DNA of 64,000 bases. Source: Haematobia irritans. Lineage: Eukaryota > Arthropoda > Insecta > Diptera > Muscidae. Below, piece by piece: positions 44,943 through 55,344 of this stretch. The number at the start of each line of letters is the position of its first letter. Position 1 is the stretch's first letter. The notes under the pieces were generated by a model, which did no database searches, had not been told where the DNA came from, and worked only from the letters and a program-made list of their open reading frames with translations. The stretch is from positions 146,314,473 through 146,378,472 of the forward strand of contig NC_134399.1 in the NCBI RefSeq assembly GCF_050003625.1. Direction: 5' to 3'. The position numbers were made by a program, and so were the translations under genes.

Positions 44943-45310
44943 ACATATATTCCAGATATGTTCGGAAGATTCCGAAAAAATGTTCAACATTACATTGTAC
45001 TATATTAACTTTTGAACTGTATAATGTGTCTTATTAAAGACCTAAAATCAGAAAAGAACAGTGTTTGATATAAACGAAATGGACTGTGTTGTTGTTCCAA
45101 AAATAACTTTTTTATTGAAAAAATAAAAATTTTGTAACAAACGAATTTTTTTGGTGATAAAAGTTTAAAATTTTCGAAGCAATTCAAAAAACTCTAACAA
45201 AAGAAAAACGTTTTCGGTACACGTTTTCCAAACGTTTCTTTGCGTGTAGACTTCGATATTGTGAAATAACACAATCATCGCAATTTTTAAAGACATTGAA
45301 CTTCATATAA

Positions 45311-46665
45311 ACAAGTAAGGAAAGTCTAAAGTCGGGCGGGGCCGACTATATTATACCCCTCACCACTATGTTTATCAATATTTGATATATGATTTATGAT
45401 ACCATCTTAACACTTTCAAATTTGTTAGGAACTATATAAAGGTTTATATTACAATATACAAATATTTAAATATGGACCGATTTTGGGCAAAATTTCACAA
45501 AATGTAACATATAGACTCAAAATTTAAATTGGTTGATGACTGGGACGGACCACATGTTAGTAAAAAAGTATTGGAAATATTTAAATTGACTAAATTTCAC
45601 AAATCGTCATTTTCGGTCGATAGTTCGATATATACGAATTAGAGTATAGGTAAATTTGAATCATTTTTGCGAGTTATCGACTTAACAGTGACGATTTTAC
45701 AAGGGTAATTTGGCCATATTTGCTAAAATCGGAAGAACATATATGGAAGCTTTGTCCAATTCCGAGCCGATTTTGATAAAATGTGGCACACATGGCTGAA
45801 ATTTTAATTGAACTCTCAGTGCAACACATCTAAATTTTCGAAATGAGACATTGGCCTCCGTTGTCATATGAATCTAAATCGGGCCAAAGATATATATGGC
45901 AGCACTCAGTGATAAGAAAGAAGTTCACCAATGTGGTATCACAATGGACTGAATAGTCTAAGTGAGCCTGATACATCGGGCTGCCACCTAACCTAACCTA
46001 ACCGACTCCCTATGCAAAATTTCAAGTAACTTGAAGTAAACCTTTGGCCTCTGGGGCCATAGGAGTGTAAATCGGGCGAAAGCTGTATACGGGAGCTACA
46101 TCTAAATCTGAACCGATTTCAACCAAATTCGATGTGCATATTTATAATGTTAATTATACTCCCTGTGCAAAATTTCAAGTAACTCGAAGTAAACCTTTGG
46201 CCTCTGGGGCCGAAGGAGTGTAAATCGGGCGAAAGCTATATATGAGTCTGAACCGATTTGACTGATATTTTGCAAAATTTACGAGATTCACAAAATATTC
46301 GATTATACTAAATTAGAAGAAGATCGGTTGATAAATACGTCATTTATGAACAGATCTGTTATAAATATGTTATATATAGCAGATATATCTAAATCTGAAC
46401 CGTTTTTTCGAAAAATCAATAGGGATCGTCTTTGAGCCGAAAAAAAACCCTATGCCAAATTTGAGGACGATCGGACTTAAATTGGACTTTGCTGGACTTT
46501 GCAAGCAAAAATACATCAACTGGCAGACGGACAGACAGACGGACATCAGAATTTAATTCTAAGCCGATCGGTATACTAAAAATGGGTCTATGACTACGCC
46601 TTCTCGGCGTTACATACAAATGCACAAACTTATTATACCCTGTAGTAGTGGTGAAGCGTATAAAA
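45311..46665 (-). mobile_element. DINE-1-like subfamily C, both ends present
   Basis: The 3' terminus (reverse) is ACAAGTAAGGAAAGTC with the hairpin GTCGGGCGGGGCCGAC (7 bases either side, imperfect). The 5' terminus is TTATTATACCCTGTAGTAGT near 46631-46650. The body has 130-160-bp repeats and CAGACGGACAGACAGACGGA. It is interrupted at 45898-46003 by a SINE fragment that replaced part of one repeat. Confidence 0.85.
45898..46003 (+). mobile_element. 5'-truncated SINE, 3' ~105 bp with (TAACC)n tail
   Basis: GGCAGCACTCAGTGATAAG, TGTGGTATCACAATGGACTG, ATCGGGCTGCCACC and TAACCTAACCTAACC are joined to DINE sequence on both sides. A stretch of the DINE repeat is missing at the junction, so the insertion came with a target deletion. 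5' truncation is typical of target-primed reverse transcription. Confidence 0.88.
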
Positions 46666-47135
46666 TTTTTCTCAAAATTTTATTTCTATAGAAAATTTTA
46701 TAAAAATTTTATTTCTATGAAAATGTTGTCAAAATTTCATTTCTATAGAAAATTTTGTCAAAATTTTATTACTATAGAAAAGTTTATCAAAATTTTTTGA
46801 TAAAAATTTTTGTAAACATTTTATTTATATAGAAAATTTTATCAAATTATTTCCTATAGACAATTTTATCAAATTATTTCCTATAGAAACTTTTGTCAAA
46901 ATTTTATTTCTATAGAAAATCTTATAAAAATTTTATTTCTATAGAAAATTTGGTAAAAATTTTATTTTTATAGAAAATTTTGTCAAAATTTTATTTCTAT
47001 AGAAAATTTTGTCAAACTTTTATTTCTATAGAAAATTTTGTCAAAATTTTATTTCTATATAAAATTTTGTACAATTTTCATTTCTTAGAACATTTTGTCA
47101 ATTTTTTTTTTCAGTAGAAAATTTTGAAGGCGTTA
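46666..47135 (+). repeat. AT-rich minisatellite array, forward orientation
   Basis: About 16 units of the TTTTATTTCTATAGAAAA repeat, starting directly at the DINE C terminus. Confidence 0.94.
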
Positions 47136-47520
47136 CGAATTTCGATGCTCAAAACTTCAAAACAAAAAAAAAATTCATAATACTTTTGCCGATGCTACAG
47201 TCATTGATTTTTATTTTAAAAAAATGTATAGCTAAATTGTTATTGTTGGAACATCAATCAATGACAAAGATGTTGCTAATTTCAAAAGGAAAGAAGCAGC
47301 TATAAAAATATATTCTATACAGAAAAAATAGCACCAAAATTTCTCCAATTAACATTTTAATTCAATTTTAAAAAATATTCAATTAATAATTTAATTGGTT
47401 CACCAAAAAATTTAATTGAAACAAATATCAATCACTAAAATTAATGGAAACAATTAATTTTTTAATTGACTTTCGTGATTGATACTACAATTTCTGTGAT
47501 TGAAGAAATTTTAACTAAAA
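47136..47520. other. AT-rich spacer with ATTGA/TCAAT motifs
   Basis: ATTAATTGTTT-like motifs in both orientations (47340-47510). The flank TTTCTGTGATTGAAG recurs after the DINE as TTTCGTGATTGAAG at 48619-48632. The DINE therefore probably split a small inverted-repeat element. Confidence 0.4.
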
Positions 47521-48599
47521 ACAAGTATATACGGCCGTAAGTTCGGCCAGACCGAATCTTATGTACCCCCCACCATGGATTGCGTAGAAACTTCTGCGAA
47601 AGACTGTCATCAACAACCGAATTACTTGCGTTGTGATAATACTTACCGACGGCAAGGTATCTTAAAAATTTTTAACATGTACCAAATTTCAACTGACTCG
47701 GATGAAATTTGCTCCTCCAAGAGGCTCCAAAACCAAATCTCGGGATCGGTTTATATGGGGCTATATATGATTATGGACTGATATGGACCACTTTTGGCAT
47801 AGTTGTTAAATATCATTTACTACCACCACGTACCAAATTTCAACCAGATCGGATGAATTTTGCTTCTCCAAGAGACTCGAAAACCAAATCTCGGGATGGG
47901 TTTATATGGGGCTAAATATATATAATTATGGACTGATATGAACCAATTCTTGCATGGTTGTTGTATACCATATACTAACATCACGTACCAAATTTCAACC
48001 AAATCGGATGAATTTTGCTCTTCCAAGGGGCTCCGGAGGTCAAATCTGGGGATCGGTTTATGTGGGGGCTATAGATAATTATGGACCGATGTATACCAAT
48101 TTTTGCATGGTTATTAGAGACCATATACTAACACCATGTACCAAATTTCAGCCTGATCGGATGACATTTGCATATCTTAGAGGCTCCGCAAGCCAATTCG
48201 GGGGATCGGTTTACATGGGGGATATATATAATTATGGGCCGATGTGGACCAATTTTTGCATGGTTATTAGAGACCATATACTAATACCATGTACCAAATT
48301 CCAGGCCAAATCTGGGGGTCCGATTATATGGATCTATACGTAAAAGTGAACCGATATGTCCCATTTGCAATACCATCCGACCTACATCAATAACAACTAC
48401 TTGTGCCAAGTTTCAAGTCAATAGCTTGTTTCGTTCGTAAGTACGCGTGAATTCAACAGACGGACGGACATGCTTAGATCGACTCAGAATTTCACCACGA
48501 CCCAGAATATATATACTTTATGGGGTCTTAAGCAATATTTCGATGTGTTACAAACGGAATGACAAAGTTAATATACCCCCATCCTATTATGGAGGGTAT
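47521..48599 (-). mobile_element. DINE-1-like subfamily A, complete
   Basis: The 3' end is ACAAGTATATACGGCCGTAA with the decayed hairpin TTCGGCCAGACCGAA. 153-bp repeats have the anchor ATGGTT at 47954, 48107 and 48260. The 5' end is GTTACAAACGGAATGACAAA plus ATACCCCCATCCTA and GGAGGGTAT. The TACGGCCGTA palindrome is intact. Confidence 0.92.
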
Positions 48600-49705
48600 G
48601 ATAAACTGTATCAATAAATTTCGTGATTGAAGAGAAAAAAATGTTATTTTTGCTATGTATACATTGAATTTCAACAGCCTATAAGGCGATATTCCAGGAA
48701 AATATACTTTTTCGTTTCTCTCGTCCATACTTCACTCTTGCACACGTAAAATTGATCAACTTTTCTAAGATTACTTGGTAATGAGATTTTTTGCTGGAAT
48801 ACATTTGCACCTGCACCACTGTGCAGTTTTTTTGCAATGGCAGGAGGTGTATATGAAAGAGTAGAAATCATCGCTGTCATCTTTTGTGTCCCCGAGTGGT
48901 TTGGTTATGTTAGTTCGGTTTGGTTTGTGGCTATGTGGCTGTAGGCGGCTGACAACCACTGCAGTTGGATGGGTGTGTGAGAGTGTGTGTGCGTCTGTGA
49001 GAAAGTTGTATCAGTATGTCAGTGTGCGAATTTAAAATGCGAATAAGGAGGTCATACTTTGTTTCCGTTTCCTTTCATTAGGAGTAAGAACTGTTGACAA
49101 TTTTAAATATTTACAAGATTTTTATAAAACGTTTTTAATGCTGATTATGACGCAGACAAAGCTCACAGCTTACAGCTTGCTGACTATGATGACGATGACA
49201 ATAATGATGGTGGGGTGTATGAGAATACCCTAGTCAGCACAATTCCTTAGTAGTCTTGAAATTTTGTGTGTGTGTGTATGTGTGCTAGAGTTCTGTGTTG
49301 TTTCGTAGCAAGTGGAAAATTGTATTTGTTGTTGTAATGTTTGTTCAGAAAATCAGTTGCATAATAAACATAATAAATGTTTATTGAAGTTTAGCAAACG
49401 TTCACTACTCACCCAGTCACTCAGTCAACCAACTCTACCCGTTTTGTGCTTGCAGTTCTTTTGGGCTTTTTCGTTAGTCTTTAGAGCTGATGTTAATATT
49501 TGTCTTTCGCTTAGTGAATATCTTTTGCTGACTACATTTGTTGACATTCACATTTTCCGAGCTAATTAGTGTATGTAATAGGGTTAGTTCTTTGTTGATT
49601 CTATTGAAGCTGGTGTTAATTCTAACTTGGATTAAGGGTATACAAATGTAGGGGAAATCATTGCGTTTGCAAAATACTCACAAAGTTTTTAATTTACCAC
49701 CATAG
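48600..49705. other. unrecognised spacer, probable host DNA
   Basis: It contains GTGTGTGTGTGTATGTGTGC near 49266 and CAGTCACTCAGTCAACC near 49415. An 85-codon frame (49312-49569) shows no known domain. No promoter or exon can be supported. Confidence 0.4.
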
Positions 49706-50010
49706 GATTCATGACCATCCCCAAAAAATCGAGAATTCCATCTAAATCCAAAAAAAAAAAAATGAAAATTTTTATATGAAAAACTTATTTTGCTCATATC
49801 TCCTAAACTATGCGTCCTAGAGCGAAAATGAGGTTAATTCATGACCACCCCCAAAAAATCAAAAATTCCAACCAAATCCTAAAAAAATTAAAATTTTTAT
49901 ATGAAAAACTTCTTTTGCTCATATTTCCTAAACTATGCGTCCTAGAGCGAAAAGGAGGTTAATTCATGACTACCCCACACAAAACAAAAATTCCATCCAA
50001 ATCCAAAAAA
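49706..50010 (+). repeat. ~125-130-bp tandem repeat, 2.4 copies
   Basis: TTCATGACCA recurs at 49708, 49838 and 49963 (TTCATGACTA). Each unit contains TTTTATATGAAAAACTT, TTTTGCTCATAT and AAACTATGCGTCCTAGAGCG. The last unit is cut by the DINE at 50017. Confidence 0.9.
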
Positions 50011-50016
50011 AAAACG

Positions 50017-50320
50017 ACAAGTATATACGGCCGTAAGTTCGACCAGGCCGAATCTTATGTGTGGGTTGTGGTATCTTAAAACTTCTTAACATCGTTTGTG
50101 TGATTGGGGATCGATTTATCTGAGGGCTATATATAACTATAGACCGATATGGACCTAGTTAGGCATGGTTGTTAACGGTCATATACTAGCACAATGTACC
50201 AAATTTCAACAGACTCGAATGAAATTTGCTCCTCCAAGAGGTTCCAAAACCAAATCTCGGGATCGGTTTATATGGGGGTTATATATGATTATGGACTGAT
50301 ATGGTGGAGGGTATAAAAAC
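50017..50320 (-). mobile_element. short DINE-1-like subfamily A with both ends
   Basis: ACAAGTATATACGGCCGTAA at the left and ATGGTGGAGGGTATAAAAAC at the right, only ~300 bp apart. An internal deletion removed most repeats and the GTCC tract. Confidence 0.85.
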
Positions 50321-50535
50321 AAAGTTTAGTTCCTCTTTATTAATAAGTAGTCCAAGAGGAGTTGACGGACACCTTCAAATATAAAGCGGGCATTAAGTTC
50401 GAGTTTTGCAGCTAAAACAATTGAAAAAGTTTATTTTCTTTAAAATGAATGATTAAAGAAAAGTAAAAGGCAAAACAGGGTCATTTTAGAGCGATAATGC
50501 CAACTTAAAACCGGCCTTAAAGGAAAAACTGAAAC
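50321..50535. other. short unrecognised spacer
   Basis: No feature recognised. Confidence 0.4.
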
Positions 50536-51652
50536 TAAGTACAAAACTTGGCACGAGTAGTTGATATTGATGTAGATCGGATGGTATTGCAAATGGGCCA
50601 CATTTGGCTTCCGGAGCCTCTAAGAGAAGCAAATTTCATCCGATCCGGCTGAAATTTGGTACACGGTATTAGTATATTGTCTCTAACAACCATGCAAAAA
50701 TTCGTCCATATCGGTCCATAATTATATATAGTCCCCATATAAACCGATCACCAGATTAGACCTCCGGAGCCTCTTAGTGGAGCAAAATTCATCCGATCCG
50801 GTTGAAATTTGGTACGTGGTGTTAGTATATGGTCTCTAACAACCATGCGAAAATTGGCAAATGTCGGTCCATAATTATATATAGCCCCCATATAAACCCA
50901 TTCCCAGATTTGACCTCCGGAGCCTCTTGAAGGAGCAAAATTCATCCAATCCCGTTGAAATTTGGTACGTGGTGTAAGTATATGGTCTCTAACAACCATG
51001 CACGAATTGGTCCATATCGGTCCATAATTATATATAACCCCCATATAAACAGTTTCCCAGATTTGATCTCCGGAGCCTCTTGGAGGAGCAAAATTCATCC
51101 GATCCGGTTGAAATTTGGAACGTGGTGGTAGTTTATGGCCGCTAATAACCATGGCAAAATTGGTCCATATCGGTCTATAGTTATACATAGCCGATTCCCA
51201 ATCACACAAACATTCATCCGATCCGGTTGAAATTTAGAACGTGATGTTAGTATGTGGTGTCACGCAAGCAGTGGCGCATATCGGTGGATAATTATATATA
51301 GACCCCATATAAATCGATCCGCAAATTTGACCTCCGGAACCTCTTGGAGGATCAAAATACTTCCGCTTCGGTTATAATTTGGTACGTGGTGTTAGTATAT
51401 GGTCTATAACAGCCATGCAAAAATTGGTCCATATCGGTCCATAATTATATATAGCCCCCATATAAACCATTTCCCAGATTTGATCTCCGGAGCCTCTTGG
51501 AGGAGCAAAATTCATCCGATCCGGTTGAAATTTGGAACGTTGTGGTAGTTTATGGCCGCTAATAACCAAGCCAAAATTGGTCCATATCGGTCTATAGTTA
51601 TACATAGCCGATTCCCAATCACACAAACATTGGTCCATATCGATTCATAATC
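50536..51652 (+). mobile_element. DINE-1-like subfamily A, internal fragment
   Basis: Starts inside the 5' block (GGCACGAGTAGTTGATATTG) and runs through about six 153-bp-type repeats. A block at ~50994-51215 returns at ~51411-51632 (offset 417 bp), including the same junction GATTCCCAATCACACAAAC. It ends at ATAATCATGGTTGCCAATCG, where the minisatellite carrier begins. Both DINE termini are missing. Confidence 0.85.
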
Positions 51653-51654
51653 AT

Positions 51655-51965
51655 GGTTGCCAATCGAGGCAAAAATAATCTATCAACATTTTATTTCTAT
51701 AGAAAATTTTGTCAATATTTTATTTCTATAGAAAAATTTTGTCAAAGTTTTATTCCTATAGAAAATTTTGTCAAAATTTTATTTCTATAGAAAAATTTTG
51801 TCAATGTTTTATTTCTATAGAAAATTTTTTCAAAATTTTATTTCTATAGAAAATTTTTTCAAAATTTTATTTCTATAGAAAATTGTGTCCAAATTTTACT
51901 TCTATAGAAAATGTTGTCAAGATTTTATTTTGTCAAAATTTTATTTCTATAGAAATTTTTGTTAA
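51655..51965 (+). repeat. AT-rich minisatellite, forward orientation, with carrier end
   Basis: ATGGTTGCCAATCGAGGCAA then AATAATCTATC and about ten units. Here the carrier end directly joins the DINE body, as at 40600 and 55630. Confidence 0.93.
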
Positions 51966-51969
51966 ACTT

Positions 51970-52404
51970 AATTACCCAGCAAAAAAAATTGGAAGTTGTT
52001 CCACAAACATTTCTTTTAAAGCCCATCCCAGAATCCCCCATCGAGTTTTTCCAACTTCCGATGCAGTCCTTTTGGACAAGTCTACAAACATTTCTTCTAA
52101 AGGGCATCGCGGGATCCCCCAATGATTTTTTCCACTTCCGATGCATTCTTTTGGACATGTACACAAACATTTCTTCTAAAGCGCATCTTGGGATCCCCCA
52201 ATGATTTTTGTCTACTTCCGGTGCAGTGCTTGTAGACAAGAATTAGAAAGAACTCAATTAGGCTATTTTAAGTGCAAATTTTGGACAATTAAATTTTACA
52301 AAATAATAGAAACTAATAAAAAATTTAAAAAAATTGAAAATCCATAAAAAAGTAAAAAAATAATATTACAAAAAAAAATTTCATCCCCGCTTGGATTTGA
52401 ACCG
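51970..52404 (-). mobile_element. SINE-like element: GCTGGG tail, three ~80-bp repeats, tRNA-like box B
   Basis: The low end ACCCAGCAAAAAAAATTGGA is the tail in reverse. ACAAACATTTCTT at 52003, 52084 and 52163 marks three tandem units (81 and 79 bp). The high end, read on the minus strand, gives GGTTCAAATCC (box B-like). It stops at the CAC element, and the rest of the head may continue at 55246. Confidence 0.6.
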
Positions 52405-55245
52405 CACAGAAAAAAAGTGTCTCGTAAAATTAAGAAGATTTTTACAATAATTTATTACAAGAATTTTCCAGAATTTTAGTTCATTTTTCGTATCTTGAAC
52501 GAAAATTAACTACTCGAAAGGAAATTTTACAAATTCTAAGTAGCAATCGTTTAGTTCATGGCCTACAAAATACGATGGAAATTTCCTTAAAAAATTTCTT
52601 AACTGGTAGTTAAAAATTCGTTTGTCATGCTATAAAACTACTTGTGAAATGTAAAGTATTTTCTAAATAATAAGTGCAATTTACTATAAGATTTTTTGGT
52701 ATGAGAAAATATTTTTTTACGAAAAATGAACTTGAAAGTGGATAGCAATTTCTTACTGACTATTCCTATAGTTAATAATTGTTGGTAAAAAATTACACAA
52801 TGAAATATTTTTAGTTCACATGTAATTAAATTTATAGACATTTTCGTCAAAAATGGTAGATAACATTTCATGAAAATTTTGCAAATTTTAAGTTAAACGT
52901 TTCATCGCTCATAAACTGGTGTGCCTTTACGAATATTATTCTTAGAGTAAATTGTCAGCAGATGCGATTAACTAATGCATAGTACAGAGATCTTTATCGG
53001 AATAGTGGAATGTGATTAATGTAAAGATGATGTTACTTGAGTTTTGTTGTGTATACATGAGCGTGGGGTTGTTTTTATTTTTGTTCATTTAGTGGCTTGT
53101 GTGTGTGTGTTTGTTATTCGTTGATGGTTTTTGGCTGGATGAGGTGTTGTTTTCAATAAAGGCACATGTGTTTTTGTTGTTGTAGTAATGTTTTGGCTTT
53201 GCTTGGTTTTGTTTGACATGCTTCAGTTGTATAGTTGGCGTTGGCGTGGGCTGTTGCATCTGTTAAGTAGGTATGCAACAAGGGAATATAAAGGCATGGA
53301 ATATTTTGGATTTTTGAGTCATATATTGGTGTTTGTTTATTAAACCTTTTAAATGAAAGTTATTAATATTTTATCGGTAGTTTAGAAAAAAGTTGTTAAG
53401 AATATTTTGTAAAATATGTTGAAATTGAAAGTGTATTGAAATTTTCATTATTCAATGTAAAAAATTAATATTCAATTCCAGATGAATTTGGAAAATTTTT
53501 GTAATATCTCAGCGTATAGTTTATTCATAAATTGGTAAGTATTTTTTTAATATGGCTTTCTTTTGAAAAGAATATTTTTTATGTATATAATTTGTTAATT
53601 ATTATTATTTTTTTTTTTTTTTTGAAACCAGTTTAATGTTTTTCTTTGTTGTAAAAGCGATATTTAATTTCAGAGCAACTCCAGACGGATTCAAACAAAT
53701 TTAAAAAGGTAGAGAATTGGTAAGTTTTCTTTTAAAAATTGGCTTTCTTTCAACTAGAATATTTACGTTTTTATGACCTTTTTATCATCAAAATTACAGG
53801 TTTTTAATACCTTATTTTAGTATTTCTTTAATTAATTTTTTTGCAAACTAATGTAATATTTTTAATGTAAAAATAAATATTTAATTTCAGAATAACCCCT
53901 TAAAATTTGGACAAATTTTTAGTACTCCTTTGCCTGTAATTTAATAGTGAATTGGTCCTTATTTTTTGTACATTAACGTCATCCTTCGTCATTTTGACTA
54001 CGGCTGATTTCAAGACGATATAATTTTCATCGTGAGCGAAAAAGTGAACCAAATTTGCATTTATTTTCTTACTCAATTTGGTTTTAAGTAGTATAAAACA
54101 AAAATTCATAAAACGGTCGAATTAGTATAACTTAAATTTACCATTTCCCAATAGACTAAAATGCATTTTAAATCGAAAATGAAATTACGTGTCGTCATTT
54201 TGATGACTGTCTAGGAATATCAAGAATATTTGGTTTTTTATGCATATTATTATTTTTTTCATTAGATTTTTTGAAAAGTTATTTAATAATTTTATTTAAT
54301 GTTTAATTTCAGAGTAACCCAAATAAATTTGGACAACTTTTTATATTTCCCCTCAGCGTACAATTTAATAGAGAATTGGTAAGTTTTATATTAAAACTTT
54401 GGCTTTCTTTCAACTAGAATATTTATTTTATTATATCTTTCACATCGATAACAACACAGTTTTATGAGTTTATTTAGAATACTTCATTATTTCTGTAATT
54501 GTTTCAGGTACAAATTTTATGAGATACGTTTTCCAAAGAAAAGTTGAATTCCTTACACCATTTGATAAAATGCCCCAAATATAGTAAGTTACAAGCTAAA
54601 ATGAAGAATTAAAAATTATATTTCATTACATGGTATTAATTTTTATTAATTTTCATTATTGTTTCCATTTTTCCAGCAAGATATGTGAAAAAATTACCTA
54701 CGATGAATAAAAAAAAAGGATAAGTCAAAATGTCCAAACAGTGGGTTCAAATGAACTACTCTCTTTTCCATGTGGTCATAATTTTTATTCACAAAAAAAC
54801 ATTGTATTAAGAACTTTCATCATAAGTTTTTATAATAAAGTACTTTTGCTTAAAGATAGTTTAATTTTAATGTATGAAACTTCTCATAATAGTAAAACGG
54901 TTTGTTGTTCCTTTAATTATTTAATTTCTCTATACTGTGGAATGATTGATTTAAAAATAGTCTAGTCGTCGACATTTTAAAGAGACTGTTAACCAAATTT
55001 TATTATCGGGTTTCCCACAAAATAAGCAAGTAAACCAAAATAATACTGACTTTTTAACTTGGTAGGTGTATATTAATTTTATGGTGTTGTAAAAATGAAC
55101 TAAACTACAATGTTATAGATGAACTAAAATTTAAGAAAATTATAAACTAGACAAGTTGAAAAAAATCTTAAGGGCTAAATCATGGTCAATATTACTACAG
55201 TTTAGTTCATTTTGCAATGGAAAAGGGTTCACTGTTTTTTCAGTG
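52405..55245. mobile_element. CAC...GTG element, 2841 bp, 2-bp duplication CG, exon-like repeats inside
   Basis: Begins CACAGAAAAAAAGTG and ends CACTGTTTTTTCAGTG, flanked by CG (52403-52404 and 55246-55247). Sub-terminal GTTCA/TAGTTCATTTT motifs recur at both ends, as in 17222-17708. The middle is spacer with GT-rich runs and, at 53470-54380, four related blocks that look like short exons with splice sites. No transposase domain was recognised. It is the longest of the group and the best candidate for a partly gene-bearing member. Confidence 0.75.
53482..54378 (+). repeat. four repeated exon-like blocks with AG / GTAAG borders
   Basis: Blocks at 53482-53534, 53674-53719, 53891-53954 and 54313-54378 each follow an acceptor-like TTTAATTTCAG or TCAATTCCAG and end in ATTG followed by GTAAG (third: GTCCT). 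Downstream GGCTTTCTTT-AA-AGAATATTT is also conserved. The last block is an open 22-codon stretch (SNPNKFGQLFIFPLSVQFNR) and the third resembles it (NNPLKFGQIFSTPLPV). Function unknown. Confidence 0.5.
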
Positions 55246-55344
55246 CGTTTGCCGTTTGACTTTTTCGCTTCCATGGAAGTTCTTTTGAGAAGCGTTTGCA
55301 AATTACGATAAGTTTTAATTTTTTTTATTGATTTTAATAGAAAA

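Larger units (their letters stand above)
44366..45246. mobile_element. CACGC...GCGTG element, 881 bp, 2-bp duplication TA, with two tRNA-like heads
   Basis: Begins CACGCAAAAAAATAATTC and ends GTTTCTTTGCGTG, flanked by TA at 44364-44365 and 45247-45248. The interior holds a reverse tRNA-like segment (44663-44742) and a forward one (44852-44926), as if two SINEs landed inside it. Confidence 0.7.
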
